Shown: piece by piece, positions 25,328-35,202 of the stretch | How the letters are laid out: the number at the start of each line of letters is the position of its first letter | Position numbering within the stretch: the first letter of the stretch is position 1 | NCBI RefSeq assembly: GCF_010119615.1 | Contig: NZ_QOVG01000002.1 | Coordinates: 372,001-436,000, forward strand | Source of the DNA: Pseudoxanthomonas gei | GTDB lineage: Bacteria; Pseudomonadota; Gammaproteobacteria; Xanthomonadales; Xanthomonadaceae | Length of the DNA stretch: 64,000 bases | Direction of reading: 5' to 3' | The notes under the pieces: generated by a model | Told to the model about the DNA's origin: nothing | The model's database searches: none | Seen by the model: the letters and a program-made list of their open reading frames with translations, nothing else | Made by a program: the position numbers and the translations under genes

Positions 25328-27318
25328 TCGCTGCCTCCGTCTTCAACACGCTTTATCGGCACCTGTTCTTCAGTGCGCTCGCGGTTTCGCTGCCATGGGT
25401 GGGCATGGCGCAAGCTCACGCGGCGGTGCCGGCCGAGTTACCGCTGCTGCACGCCATGTTCCAGGATCACGCGGTGCTGCAGCGCGGCCAGCCAATCCGC
25501 GTATGGGGCAGCGCCACGCCGGGGCAGGATGTGCGGGTTGCGCTGGCTGGCAGCCGCGGCCGCGCGCGCGCCGACGGCGAGGGCCGATGGCAGGTGTCGC
25601 TGCCTGCATTGCCGGCGGGCGGACCGCATCGCCTGACGGTCAGGTCTGGCCAGCGTACCCAGAGTCTCGAGGATGTCCTGGTCGGTGACGTCTGGCTGTG
25701 TTCCGGCCAATCGAACATGGAGCTGCCGGTAAGGCGATCGCTGGACGCGGATTCGGAGATCGCCGGTGCAGCGGCTCCCACCCTGCGGCTGTTGACCGTG
25801 CCGCAGGCGGCCAGCGTGGTTGAACTTGATACGTTCCAGACCGCAGTGCACTGGCAGACCGTAAGCCCCGGCACGCTGCGTGATTTTTCGGCGGCCTGTT
25901 TTTATTTCGCGCGGGAACTGCAGAAGAAGGTGGCGGTGCCGATGGGGCTGGTCAGTGCGGCGTGGGGTGGTTCACGCATCGAAGCCTGGATGAGTACAGC
26001 AGCATTGCGCGCGGAAGGTCGACACGATGACGGACTGGACGCGTTGGCGCTTTATGCCCGCGACCCGGCCGATGGCGCCCGACGTTGGGGTGAAATCTGG
26101 CAGCGCTGGTGGCAACAGCGCGCAGGAGTGGCCGCGGTTGACAAGCCATGGAACCCGTCCCAGGCGCCGGTCGGCCAGTGGCGAAAAGCGCCGGCTGCGC
26201 TGGGCGCATGGGAGTATTGGGGCGAGCCGGCGCTGGCCGACTACAACGGCATGGTCTGGTATCGCACGACCGTGCGGCTCAGCGCAGCCCAGGCTGCACA
26301 GCAAGCCACGCTCGAGCTTGGCGCTATCGACGAGACCGACATGACCTGGGTCAACGGCCGCGGCGTGGGTAGCGCCTATGACCCCGGCTCGGGCCGTCGA
26401 TACGTGCTTCCACCAGGATTGCTGCGCGTAGGCGACAACAGCGTGGTGGTGAACGTGCTGGATACCTATCGCGATGGCGGCATGAATGCGCCTGCCTCCG
26501 CCTACCGGCTGAGTTTCGGCGATGGCACCAGTGTGCTTCTGCAGGGATGGAGGTACCGTGCGGCGCCCGGCGACGGCGCGCCGCCCAGCGCGCCCTGGCA
26601 GACCGCAGGCGGCCTGGCCAGCCTGTACAACGGCATGATCGCGCCTATCGGCCCCTACGGCTTGCGCGGCGTGCTCTGGTACCAGGGCGAGTCCAACACC
26701 GGCGAGTCCGGCAGCTACCAGGCGTTGCTGAAGACCCTCAGCCGCGATTGGCGAACACGATTCGGCGCGGCACTGCCGTTTTTGGTCGTGCAGCTTGCGG
26801 GCTACGGCATGCCGCCCACGCATCCACGTGAAAGTGGCTGGGCGGGATTGCGCGAGGCGCAGCGGCAGTTTGCCTACGAGGATCCACATGCGGCGCTGGT
26901 GGTTGCGCTGGACATTGGCGACCGTTACGACATCCACCCACCGAACAAGCAGGAACTCGGCCGTCGCCTGGCACGCGCGGCGCGCGCGCTCGTGTACGGG
27001 CAGCCCTTGGCGGCTTCCGGGCCGGTGCCCGTGTCCGCAAGACGCGAGGACGACACAGTCATCGTCCGCTTTGCAGAAGCAAGCGAGCCGCTGCTGGCCT
27101 ACGGCGCGGACACGCCGGTGGGCTTCGAGCTTTGCGGGGCCGCGCCGGGCAGTTGTCGCTATGCCACTGCCCGTATTCGTGGCCAGGAAGTGGTATTGCA
27201 CGGACCGTTGGAACAGCCTGCCACCCGCGTCCGCTATGGCTGGGCCGACAATCCGGTTGTCACCCTGTTCGACAGCAGCGGGCTGCCGGCAGGCCCATTC
27301 GAAATGGAGATTCCATGA
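25324..27318 (+). CDS. Sialate-O-acetylesterase-type acetylxylan esterase
   Basis: SGNH-hydrolase of 664 residues with an N-terminal signal peptide (to about AHA, residue 33). The nucleophile block is VWLCSGQSNMELP, the second block WYQGESNTGES, and the catalytic Asp-x-x-His is seen as YDIHPPNKQELG. A beta-sandwich insertion (about residues 310-390) interrupts the esterase fold, as in sialate-O-acetylesterases. In xylan loci such enzymes are thought to remove acetyl groups from xylose or glucuronate decorations. The start ATG overlaps the agu67A stop (ATGA) and its own stop overlaps the next start in the same way. Confidence 0.88.
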   Translation: MIAASVFNTLYRHLFFSALAVSLPWVGMAQAHAAVPAELPLLHAMFQDHAVLQRGQPIRVWGSATPGQDVRVALAGSRGRARADGEGRWQVSLPALPAGGPHRLTVRSGQRTQSLEDVLVGDVWLCSGQSNMELPVRRSLDADSEIAGAAAPTLRLLTVPQAASVVELDTFQTAVHWQTVSPGTLRDFSAACFYFARELQKKVAVPMGLVSAAWGGSRIEAWMSTAALRAEGRHDDGLDALALYARDPADGARRWGEIWQRWWQQRAGVAAVDKPWNPSQAPVGQWRKAPAALGAWEYWGEPALADYNGMVWYRTTVRLSAAQAAQQATLELGAIDETDMTWVNGRGVGSAYDPGSGRRYVLPPGLLRVGDNSVVVNVLDTYRDGGMNAPASAYRLSFGDGTSVLLQGWRYRAAPGDGAPPSAPWQTAGGLASLYNGMIAPIGPYGLRGVLWYQGESNTGESGSYQALLKTLSRDWRTRFGAALPFLVVQLAGYGMPPTHPRESGWAGLREAQRQFAYEDPHAALVVALDIGDRYDIHPPNKQELGRRLARAARALVYGQPLAASGPVPVSARREDDTVIVRFAEASEPLLAYGADTPVGFELCGAAPGSCRYATARIRGQEVVLHGPLEQPATRVRYGWADNPVVTLFDSSGLPAGPFEMEIP

Positions 27319-29039
27319 GCGCCCCTACCTACCCTCCGTGCTGGTTCGCCGAGAAGCGGGAAATCGCGATAACGCGGATGATCACCGTGTTGTTGCTGCT
27401 GTTCCCGGCGATGCTCGCGTCGCCCGTGCTTGCGCAGGAGTCGGTGCTGTTCGACTGGTTCGAATACCAGGGCCACGATGCGGTATTCGAGGCGCCGCTT
27501 CCGCAAGGCAGTTATCGCAATCCCATACTGGCCGGGTTCCATCCCGACCCCAGCATCACCCGGGCCGGCGACCGCTTTTACCTGGTCACCTCCAGCTTCG
27601 CGTTCTTTCCAGGCATCCCCGTGTTCGAGAGCGGGGACCTGGTGCACTGGAAGCAGATCGGCAACGTCATCGATCGCCCATCGCAACTCGACTTCGATGG
27701 GCTGGGCATGTCGCGCGGTGTGTTCGCGCCCTCCATCGACTATCACGACGGCATCTTCTACGTGGTCAACACCGCCGTCGACAGTGGCGGAAACTTCCTG
27801 GCTACCGCCGTCGACCCGGCCGGTCCCTGGTCCGGTCCCATCTGGCTGCCGACCATCGGCGGGATCGACCCGTCGCTGTTCTTCGACGACGACGGGCGCA
27901 CCTACCTGCTCAACAACGATGCACCGGTCGGCGCGCCGCGCTACGACGGCCACCGCGCGATCTGGATGCAGGAATTCGACCTTGCCAGGAAGCAGCCGTT
28001 CGGTCCGCGCAAGGTGTTGATCGATGGCGGCGTCGATCCGTCGACGAACCCGATCTGGATCGAAGGCCCGCATATCTTCAAGCGCGATGGCTGGTATTAC
28101 CTCAACTGTGCCGAGGGCGGCACCGGTCCGCAGCATTCGCAGGTAATCCTGCGCAGCCGCGCGGTATGGGGACCGTACCAGCCGTATGAAAAGAATCCCA
28201 TCCTGACCCAGCGCGACCTGCCCACTGACCGTGTCCATCCCATCACCAACGCGGGCCATGCCGACCTGGTGGAAGGACTGGATGGCCGCTGGTGGGCCAC
28301 CTTCCTGGCCAGCCGCAACTATGGGGAGGTGCACTACAACACCGGCCGCGAGACCTTCCTCTTGCCTGTGGAATGGAGGGATGGCTGGCCGATGATCCTC
28401 GAGCCAGGCCTGGAAATTCCCTACCTTGGGCGTGGTCCTGGCTTCATGGCGCATGCGGCAGCGCAGGCACCCGCCACGGGTAACTTCATTTGGCGCGATG
28501 AATTCGACACGCTGGCGCTGGGAAAGGAATGGATGTTCGTGCGCGTGCCCAAGTTGCAATGGGCCGACCTGGCCGGCCACCCCGGACAACTCGCGATCCG
28601 GCCCTTGGCTGAAACGCTGGACACCCTGCGCAATCCCGCATTCCTGGCCCGTCGACAACAGCACACAAGCTTCAATGCCAGCGTCGCCTTGCAGGTACCG
28701 GCCGAAGCGGGCATCGAGGCCGGCATGGCCGCGTTCCAGAACGAAGCCAACTGGTATTTCCTGGGTGTGCGGCGCAAGGGGACAGGGTTGGAACTGTTCC
28801 TGGAAAAGAGCAGTCGCGAGGGCAGGCAGGTCGTGGCGACCCGGGGCCTGCCCGCGATGGATTCCTTGAAGTTCAAGGTCGAGGGAAACGAAGGCGACTA
28901 CTCATTCGGCTTCGACGCCGGGCACGGTTGGCAGTGGTTGAGCCAGCACCAGGACGGGACGGTGCTCAGCACCGATATGGCAGGTGGATTCATAGGTGCC
29001 GTCATCGGGCCGCATGCCCGCATCGCGTCCGGTAAATGA
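27315..29039 (+). CDS. Exported GH43 beta-xylosidase/alpha-L-arabinofuranosidase
   Basis: Five-bladed beta-propeller glycosidase of up to 574 residues. The catalytic base Asp is in GFHPDPSITRAGDRFYLV, the pKa-modulating Asp in GGIDPSLFFDDDGRTYLL and the acid Glu in WIEGPHIFKRDGWYYL. A C-terminal beta-sandwich (GH43_C2/DUF1349-like) begins near FIWRDEFDTLALGKEW. The ATG at 27315 overlaps the esterase stop; an internal ATG at 27378 begins a cleaner signal peptide (MITVLLLLFPAMLASPVLAQ) and may be the true start. It is the third gene of the agu67A operon and would trim xylose or arabinose from oligosaccharides in the periplasm. Confidence 0.9.
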   Translation: MSAPTYPPCWFAEKREIAITRMITVLLLLFPAMLASPVLAQESVLFDWFEYQGHDAVFEAPLPQGSYRNPILAGFHPDPSITRAGDRFYLVTSSFAFFPGIPVFESGDLVHWKQIGNVIDRPSQLDFDGLGMSRGVFAPSIDYHDGIFYVVNTAVDSGGNFLATAVDPAGPWSGPIWLPTIGGIDPSLFFDDDGRTYLLNNDAPVGAPRYDGHRAIWMQEFDLARKQPFGPRKVLIDGGVDPSTNPIWIEGPHIFKRDGWYYLNCAEGGTGPQHSQVILRSRAVWGPYQPYEKNPILTQRDLPTDRVHPITNAGHADLVEGLDGRWWATFLASRNYGEVHYNTGRETFLLPVEWRDGWPMILEPGLEIPYLGRGPGFMAHAAAQAPATGNFIWRDEFDTLALGKEWMFVRVPKLQWADLAGHPGQLAIRPLAETLDTLRNPAFLARRQQHTSFNASVALQVPAEAGIEAGMAAFQNEANWYFLGVRRKGTGLELFLEKSSREGRQVVATRGLPAMDSLKFKVEGNEGDYSFGFDAGHGWQWLSQHQDGTVLSTDMAGGFIGAVIGPHARIASGK

Positions 29040-29158
29040 CTGGCTTAAACATGCGATCCGGAAAGTAGCAGGTCACCCCTTGGCCAATCCTGCAGCGAGC
29101 GCCTCAAGACCTGTGAACCGCGGACAATAAGACCTCCGGCGATGAGCAAGGCGTCGCT

Positions 29159-30178
29159 TCAGCGCACGGGGTTGGGCTGGTCGCTGCCGCCATGCAGGTT
29201 GTCTGTCTGCCCGGCGATGTATTTCCGCAGCCACCGCAGCGCGGGGCGCTCGCTGCCGTCTTCGCGCACCAGGTTGGCGCCCTGCTTCATGCGCCAGAGG
29301 CCCGGCCGGAAACCCCACAAGGTGATGCCATGCACACCCGGATGTTCCCAGAAAACGGGGAAGATCCGCTGGTAATCCCGCAGCTGCGCTTCGTCGGTGG
29401 GACCGTCGACGTCCAGCTCGGTTACGTAAATCGGCAGGCCGCTCGAGGCCAGGCGATCAAGGTTGGCGCGGTGCGTCGACATCGGAGTCTCGGTGGTGGT
29501 GGCGAAGGCATGGCCCTGCACGCCTATTGCATCCACCAGTTTCTCCTTCATCAGCAATTCGATGATGCCCAGGTACCGCGTTGTATCGGCATCGCTGTTG
29601 GTGATGCTGTAATCGTTGATCATCAGCCTTGCGTGCGGGAAATGCTTGCGCGCCAGGCGGAAGGACTCGAGCACCCACTCCCAGCCACTGGCGCCGTTCC
29701 CGCCCAGCGCTTCCAGGTAGTGTCCGCCGCCCTCATCGTCCTTGGCAGGAGGATCATGCAGCGGTTCGTTGACCACTTCGACGAAATCCAGTTCCGGGTA
29801 GCGCGCCGCAACGGCAGCGAACCACTCCTCGATCTCTTCGCGCTGCTCCTGCGGGGGTAGCTGCTCGATCCACTCCGGCTGCTGGTTGCCCCAGACCATG
29901 ACATGCATCTGGAACGGCATGGCATGGTGTTGCGCGAACTCATAGGCCTGGTCCAGTGCGCTCCAGTCCATGATGTCGCGCCGCACTTCAACATTTCCCC
30001 ACTTGCCGCCGTTTTCCGGCGTGACCTTGTTCCAGTAGTCGGCGAACCCGTGTACCTGCTCCGCGCTGTAGGCGCTGCCCAGGAATTTGCCATTACCGTC
30101 AGCCAGCGGCGCGCCATAGACGTGGGTGGCAAACAACAGCGCGGCCACCGTGCTGGTCAGGATCTGTTTTTTTTTCAT
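29159..30178 (-). CDS. Endo-1,4-beta-xylanase, family GH10
   Basis: Exported single-domain GH10 enzyme of 339 residues with signal peptide (MKKKQILTSTVAALLFATHVYG). Acid/base Glu138 lies in VEVVNEPL and nucleophile Glu254 in IYVTELDVDG; the substrate-binding stretches NKVTPENGGKWG and HVMVWGNQQPEW are also typical. No carbohydrate-binding module is attached, so it may work on soluble or periplasmic xylo-oligosaccharides as much as on polymer. The gene faces the GH43 gene tail to tail and reads away from the symporter gene; the xyl-box at 30402 is 224 nt upstream. Confidence 0.95.
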   Translation of the reverse strand: MKKKQILTSTVAALLFATHVYGAPLADGNGKFLGSAYSAEQVHGFADYWNKVTPENGGKWGNVEVRRDIMDWSALDQAYEFAQHHAMPFQMHVMVWGNQQPEWIEQLPPQEQREEIEEWFAAVAARYPELDFVEVVNEPLHDPPAKDDEGGGHYLEALGGNGASGWEWVLESFRLARKHFPHARLMINDYSITNSDADTTRYLGIIELLMKEKLVDAIGVQGHAFATTTETPMSTHRANLDRLASSGLPIYVTELDVDGPTDEAQLRDYQRIFPVFWEHPGVHGITLWGFRPGLWRMKQGANLVREDGSERPALRWLRKYIAGQTDNLHGGSDQPNPVR

Positions 30179-30699
30179 GTCGGGTTTCCCGTCAGTGTGT
30201 CGGTTGCAGGCAAGGAGAGTGGGTTCGCGGCGCGATGCGCTTCGACACCTGGCCCCTGTAAGGCTCTATGGCACTCGCTGTCATCGGACGCTTGGGTTGG
30301 CGGCAAAATATTTCCCTTCGTTTCGTAACGGCGTAACACGCGCTGGCATTGCCTTGGAACCGTCCTAGATCCATGTTGCTGCGCAGCGTGCAGCCCCGCA
30401 ATGATAGCGCTAACATTTTCTCCGGGATGCGCAGTATCGGGGCAATATCGTGTGCAAGTACAGTCGCTTGGCGGGGACCGGACACGCGGACGAAGTCAGC
30501 TGAAGGGAGTGTTGCCGGTGAGGGCAGAAGCAGCCAGGATCCTGTCCACGAGTGTTGGCCTCGGCCTGCAGTTGCGCAGGGTAGGCGATGTTCCATCTCC
30601 CAGGTTTTCAAGGCCCGCATCGGTGCTCCCACACCGTGCGGGCATCCATAGCGCGCCAGGCCCAGCGGCCCGGTTGAACCTCCTTGCAGGAATGAACCG
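30179..30699. other. Divergent regulatory region, xyn10 and symporter
   Basis: 521 nt without a recognisable gene between the leftward GH10 xylanase and the rightward symporter. It contains the xyl-box at 30402-30415. DNA between the box and the symporter (285 nt) is GC-rich and resembles an untranslated leader; a purine-rich ribosome-binding site (GCAGGA) lies at its end. Confidence 0.5.
30402..30415. promoter_or_regulatory. XylR operator (xyl-box), xyn10/symporter
   Basis: TGATAGCGCTAACA matches the xyl-box with one change (A for G at position 3). It lies between divergent genes and may control the symporter-GH43-epimerase operon, the xylanase, or both. Confidence 0.85.
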
Positions 30700-32184
30700 G
30701 TGCCCATGAATACAGTTGCTGAAACCCTGTCGGCCAGGGAAAAGATCGGCTACAGCCTGGGCGACCTGGCGGCCAACCTGATCTTCCAGACCTTCATCAC
30801 CTTCCTCGCCTTCTTCTACACCGACGTATACCGGATACCGGCCAGCACCGCGGCCAAGATAATTTTTACCGGTGGACTGCTCGGCGCATTCGTCTTCACC
30901 CCAGTGGTCGGCCTGATCGCCGATCGTACCCGCACGCGCTGGGGCAAGTTCCGGCCGTGGATCCTGTGGACCGCAATCCCCTTCGGCGTGCTTTCGCTGC
31001 TGGCCTTCAGCACGCCCGACCTGGGCCCACAGGGCAAGGTCTTGTACGCAATGGCCACCTACACCCTGCTGGTCATGGTCTACGCCGCCAATAACCTGCC
31101 GTATTCGGCGCTGAGCGGCGTGCTGACCGGCAACATGGCCCAGCGCAACAGCCTGTCCTCATATCGCTTCGTGGCGGTGATGGTCGCGCAGTTCGTCATC
31201 CAGGTGCTGCTGCTGCCGCTGGTGCTGATCCTGGGCGGCGGCGACAAGGTGCAGGGTTTCCACAACACCATGGCGCTGTTCGCGGTGGTGGGCACGGTGT
31301 TCTTTCTGATCACCTTTTTCACCACCCGCGAGCGCATCGTTCCCGCGGCCGGGCAGAAGTCCAGCATCCGCGAGGACCTGACCGACCTCACCCGCAACAA
31401 GCCCTGGCTGTTGATCCTGGCGCTGACCATCCTGGTGTTCATCAACCTTGCCCTGAAAGGCGGCATGTACGTCTACTACTTCAAGTACTACCTTGATGCG
31501 GGGCAACTGGCGCAGTTTCTTGAGAACGTCGGTTTCAACCGCTTCATCGCCGGACTGAACGCGGCACTGACCGGCGTCGGGTTGAGCGGGTTCCAATGGC
31601 CGAAGGACCCGCCGACTTCGGCCTTCAGCCTGTTCAATGCCGGCGGCATCATCTTCATGATCATCGGCATCGGCTTCTCCAAGCGGCTCGCCGACCGCTT
31701 CGGCAAGCGCGACGTGTTCGGCGCCGCTCTGTTCGTCTCCACCCTGTGCCTGCTGGCGTTCTGGTTCTATTCGCCGTCTTCCATCGGCCTGGTGGTCGTG
31801 ACCTACATCCTGCATGGTTTCTTCTACGGCATCACCATCCCGTTGCTGTGGGCGATGGTCGCCGACGTAGCCGACTGGTCGGAGTGGAAGAACAACCGCC
31901 GCGCCACTGCGATCACCTTTTCGGCGGTGCTGTGCGGATTGAAGATCGGATTGAGCATTGGCGGGTCGCTGGTGGCCGGCATCCTGGCGTATTACGGCTA
32001 CAGCCCTGACCTGGCCGCGCAGTCACCCGAGGCGGTGCATGGCATCAAGCTGGCGATCAGCGTGTACTGCTCGATACCCTTCCTGGTCTGCGTGGCCCTG
32101 CTGTTTCTGTACGAAATAGACAAGACCATGGAATCGCGCATAGAGCAGGAGCTTGGCGCGCGCCGGGCGCAGGCCGCCGCGTGA
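30700..32184 (+). CDS. GPH-family cation/sugar symporter, probable xyloside importer
   Basis: Inner-membrane transporter of 494 residues with about 12 transmembrane helices, of the glycoside-pentoside-hexuronide (MelB/XylP/YicJ) family: KIGYSLGDLAANLIFQTFITFLAFFYTD start, GLIADRTRTRWGKFRPWILW loop after helix 2-3, and MVADVADWSEWKNNRRATAI before helix 10. The family imports sugars with H+ or Na+. The GTG at 30700 is 7 nt after GCAGGA; ATG 30706 is the alternative. It leads an operon with a cytoplasmic GH43 enzyme, so it probably brings in xylo- or arabinoxylo-oligosaccharides or xylose. Confidence 0.9.
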   Translation: MPMNTVAETLSAREKIGYSLGDLAANLIFQTFITFLAFFYTDVYRIPASTAAKIIFTGGLLGAFVFTPVVGLIADRTRTRWGKFRPWILWTAIPFGVLSLLAFSTPDLGPQGKVLYAMATYTLLVMVYAANNLPYSALSGVLTGNMAQRNSLSSYRFVAVMVAQFVIQVLLLPLVLILGGGDKVQGFHNTMALFAVVGTVFFLITFFTTRERIVPAAGQKSSIREDLTDLTRNKPWLLILALTILVFINLALKGGMYVYYFKYYLDAGQLAQFLENVGFNRFIAGLNAALTGVGLSGFQWPKDPPTSAFSLFNAGGIIFMIIGIGFSKRLADRFGKRDVFGAALFVSTLCLLAFWFYSPSSIGLVVVTYILHGFFYGITIPLLWAMVADVADWSEWKNNRRATAITFSAVLCGLKIGLSIGGSLVAGILAYYGYSPDLAAQSPEAVHGIKLAISVYCSIPFLVCVALLFLYEIDKTMESRIEQELGARRAQAAA

Positions 32185-32217
32185 TTTGCCGACGGCTTTC
32201 CGTGATGGAGGCAACCC

Positions 32218-33234
32218 ATGTCCGATGAATTCTCCCGTGCCCAGCTCAAGGCCCTGGCCGAGAAAGCCATCTCGCAACCACTGGTCTGCCATATCTATAC
32301 TGCCGACCCCTCGGCCCATGTGTTCGGGGGAAAGGTCTATATCTATCCATCGCATGACATCGATGCCGGCATTGCCTTCAACGATGAAGGCGATCACTTC
32401 GGCATGCAGGACTACCATGTCTTGCGCATGGATTCACCCGAGGGCCAAGCGGTCGATTGCGGCGTTGCCCTGCATATCAGGGATGTGCCCTGGGCCGAAC
32501 GGCAGATGTGGGCGCCTGACATCGCGCAGCGCGATGGCCGCTACTACTTCTACTTCCCTGCCAAGCGCGCGGACGGCATTTTCCAGATCGGAGTCGCCGT
32601 GGGCGATGATCCCGAAGGCCCGTTCGTGCCGGAACCACTGCCCATCGAAGGTAGCTACTCGATAGACCCGGCCGCCTTCGTTGACGACGATGGCAGCTGC
32701 TACCTTTATTTCGGTGGCATCTGGGGCGGGCAGCTGCAGAAGTACCGTGACAACCTGCATGACCCCTCGCACCTCGAGCCCACCGACGGAGAGCCCGCGC
32801 TCGGGCCGCGCGTCGCGCAACTGGGTGCGGACATGAAGCAGTTCGCCGAAGCGCCTCGTGAAGTCAGTATCGTCGACGAAAGCGGGCAACCGCTGCGCGC
32901 CGACGACCACGCGCGGCGGTACTTCGAAGGTCCGTGGATGCACAAGCATCAGGGCCGCTATTACCTGTCCTATTCGACTGGCAATACCCACCTGCTGTGT
33001 TATGCCATTGGCGACAATCCTTACGGGCCATTCGTGTACCAAGGCGTGGTGCTGCAGCCGGTGGTCGGCTGGACGACGCACCACTCCATCTGTGAATTCC
33101 AGGGTCGCTGGTACCTGTTCTATCACGACTCACTTCTGTCCGGCGGGGCGGCCCATCTGCGCTCGGTCAAAGTGACGGAGCTCCACTACGACGACCAGGG
33201 CAGGATCCGGACCATCGATCCCTATGGCGGCTGA
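32218..33234 (+). CDS. Cytoplasmic GH43 beta-xylosidase/arabinofuranosidase
   Basis: Family 43 glycosidase of 338 residues without signal peptide, unlike the other GH43 in the locus. The catalytic base lies in IYTADPSAHVFGGKVYIY, the second Asp in SIDPAAFVDDDGSCYLYF and the acid Glu in YFEGPWMHKHQGRYYLSYS. The start follows GGAGG at good spacing. Located directly after the symporter and overlapping the epimerase start, it probably hydrolyses imported oligosaccharides to xylose or arabinose in the cytoplasm. Confidence 0.92.
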   Translation: MSDEFSRAQLKALAEKAISQPLVCHIYTADPSAHVFGGKVYIYPSHDIDAGIAFNDEGDHFGMQDYHVLRMDSPEGQAVDCGVALHIRDVPWAERQMWAPDIAQRDGRYYFYFPAKRADGIFQIGVAVGDDPEGPFVPEPLPIEGSYSIDPAAFVDDDGSCYLYFGGIWGGQLQKYRDNLHDPSHLEPTDGEPALGPRVAQLGADMKQFAEAPREVSIVDESGQPLRADDHARRYFEGPWMHKHQGRYYLSYSTGNTHLLCYAIGDNPYGPFVYQGVVLQPVVGWTTHHSICEFQGRWYLFYHDSLLSGGAAHLRSVKVTELHYDDQGRIRTIDPYGG

Positions 33235-34060
33235 GTCCAGGCCGGCACCCGCTACGGATGCAATGGCCCCGCTCGACACCGGGCCGCTCATCGAGATCCG
33301 TCGTGGGTCGCTGGTTGTGGCCATCGCACCTCAGGCAGGCGGGCGCATTGCGCAGATCCGCCGCCAGGGCGTGGATCATCTGGTCGGCCATGGCGAATCC
33401 ACCGCGGCCGTCATCGCCTGGGGAAGCTTCCCGATGGTTCCGTGGGCCGGGCGCATTCGCGAAGGCCGCTTCGGCTTCCAGGGCCGGTCGTATCAACTCC
33501 TGCGCAACCTGGGCTCCCACGCCATCCACGGTGTCGGCTTCGCAATGCCCTGGAGTGTGACCAGACAGGAAGCCGCATTTGTCGAACTGGCGCTGAGCCT
33601 GCCGCAGGATGAGTCCTGGCCTTTCGGTGGAAGCGCACAACAGCGCCTGGCCGTGACCGCAGACCGGCTGGAGATGACCTTGTCGGTGCGGGCAGGGCGC
33701 TTGCCCATGCCTGCCGTCATTGGCTGGCATCCCTGGTTCCGCAAGCCCGATCGCATGTCGTTCTCGCCAGCGCATATGTTCCCGCGCGATGAGCAGGGCA
33801 TTGCGACCCTGCCGTTGCAGGAACCGCTCCCCGGACCCTGGGACGATTGCTTCATCAACCACGACCCGGTGTTGCTCGAGCTTTCAGGACAGCAATTGCG
33901 CCTGAGCTCCGATTGCCAGCACTGGGTCGTCTACGATGCCACTGCCGCCGCGACCTGCATCGAACCACAGAGCGGCTCTCCCGATGCCTTCAACCTGGCG
34001 CCTGCGACCCTGGAGCCCGGGACGGCCATCGAACGGAAGTTCCTGATCGAATGGCTGTAA
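33224..34060 (+). CDS. Aldose 1-epimerase (mutarotase) family protein
   Basis: Galactose-mutarotase-fold protein of 278 residues. The catalytic His residues are likely those in LGSHAIHGVGF and IGWHPWFRKPD, and the Glu in CIEPQSGSPDAFN. It overlaps the GH43 stop by 11 nt and is the last gene of the symporter operon. It would interconvert alpha and beta anomers of xylose or arabinose released by the preceding glycosidase, speeding use by XylA. No signal peptide is present. Confidence 0.88.
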   Translation: MAAESRPAPATDAMAPLDTGPLIEIRRGSLVVAIAPQAGGRIAQIRRQGVDHLVGHGESTAAVIAWGSFPMVPWAGRIREGRFGFQGRSYQLLRNLGSHAIHGVGFAMPWSVTRQEAAFVELALSLPQDESWPFGGSAQQRLAVTADRLEMTLSVRAGRLPMPAVIGWHPWFRKPDRMSFSPAHMFPRDEQGIATLPLQEPLPGPWDDCFINHDPVLLELSGQQLRLSSDCQHWVVYDATAAATCIEPQSGSPDAFNLAPATLEPGTAIERKFLIEWL

Positions 34061-34160
34061 GGCCGACAGCCGCGGCAGGCGTTTCATGGAAAAAGTCCGA
34101 TCAGGTTTCAGGCAAGGCTGGCGTTTCCAGGCTCCGGCCAGCGACGAGGATTGCCGGGGC

Positions 34161-35156
34161 CTACTCGACCTGCTGCGGAAGCAGGACGAGCTTTCCAATG
34201 GCCTGCCTTGCCAGCAGGGCATCAAGCGCTTGCGATGCCTGGGACAACGGGTAGCGCTTTGAAATCAGCGGATGGATGCTGCGTTCTCGCAACCAGGTGA
34301 ACAGCAGCGCCATGTTCTCCGCGTTCAGGGCCGGCTCGCGCCGCACGAAATCGCCCCAGAACACCCCGACCAGCGCGCTGCCCTTCAGCAGCAGCAGGTT
34401 GGCCGGAATCTTCGGGATCTCGCCAGCGGCAAAGCCCACCACCAGGTAACGCCCGCGCCAGCCCACGCTGCGGAATGCAGGCTCGGCAAGATCGCCGCCG
34501 ACCGGGTCGTAGACCACGTCGACGCCGCGGCCTTCGGTGATTGCCTTGATCCGTTCGCGCAGATCCTCGCTGGCATAGTCGATTGTCTCGTCGGCACCCG
34601 CCGCACGCGCCGCCGCCAGCTTCGCGGCCGATGAAGCGGCGGCAATCACGCGCATGCCGAGCAGTTTGCCGATCTCCACCGCGGCCAGTCCCACGCCACC
34701 GCCGGCGCCCAGCACCAGCAAGGTTTCGCCGGGCTGCGCCTGGGCGCGATCCTTCAACGCATGCAGCGAAGTGCCGTAAGTCAGCACGAAGCTGCCGGCC
34801 AGTTCCAGGTCCTCATCGCTGATGTTGGCGGGCAGCGGAATCGTATTGGCTGCATCGACCACGACTTCCTGCGCATAGGCACCATGGGAAGTGATGCCGA
34901 CGACAAGATCGCCCACCTGCAGGCCTTTTACCTCGCTGCCGACGGCAATGATCTCGCCCGACAGCTCGCCGCCCGGGGAGAAGGGAAATTCCGGCTTGAA
35001 CTGGTACTTGCCCGCCACCATCAACGCATCGGGAAAATTGACCGCGGCGACGCGAGTTCGCACCAGTACCTGCTTGGGTCCGGGCACGGGCGAGGGCAGG
35101 TCACGCAGTTGCAGCGACGAGGGAGTTCCCCAGGCTTCACAGACGATGGCTTTCAT
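34161..35156 (-). CDS. NADPH:quinone oxidoreductase family protein
   Basis: Medium-chain dehydrogenase/reductase of 331 residues, zinc-free quinone oxidoreductase type. It has the GroES-like N-domain (PGGELSGEIIAVGSEVKGLQVGD), the Rossmann motif VLGAGGGVGLAAVEIGKLLG, and VYDPVGGDLAEPAFRS. Its place at the end of an IclR/acyl-CoA dehydrogenase unit suggests an enoyl-CoA or quinone reductase role in the same catabolic pathway; the substrate is not evident. It starts 46 nt after the IclR gene on the same strand. Confidence 0.87.
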   Translation of the reverse strand: MKAIVCEAWGTPSSLQLRDLPSPVPGPKQVLVRTRVAAVNFPDALMVAGKYQFKPEFPFSPGGELSGEIIAVGSEVKGLQVGDLVVGITSHGAYAQEVVVDAANTIPLPANISDEDLELAGSFVLTYGTSLHALKDRAQAQPGETLLVLGAGGGVGLAAVEIGKLLGMRVIAAASSAAKLAAARAAGADETIDYASEDLRERIKAITEGRGVDVVYDPVGGDLAEPAFRSVGWRGRYLVVGFAAGEIPKIPANLLLLKGSALVGVFWGDFVRREPALNAENMALLFTWLRERSIHPLISKRYPLSQASQALDALLARQAIGKLVLLPQQVE

Positions 35157-35202
35157 GACGGCTCCGACAGTTCGTTGATGTTGCGTAATCGCGATTCCGG
35201 GT

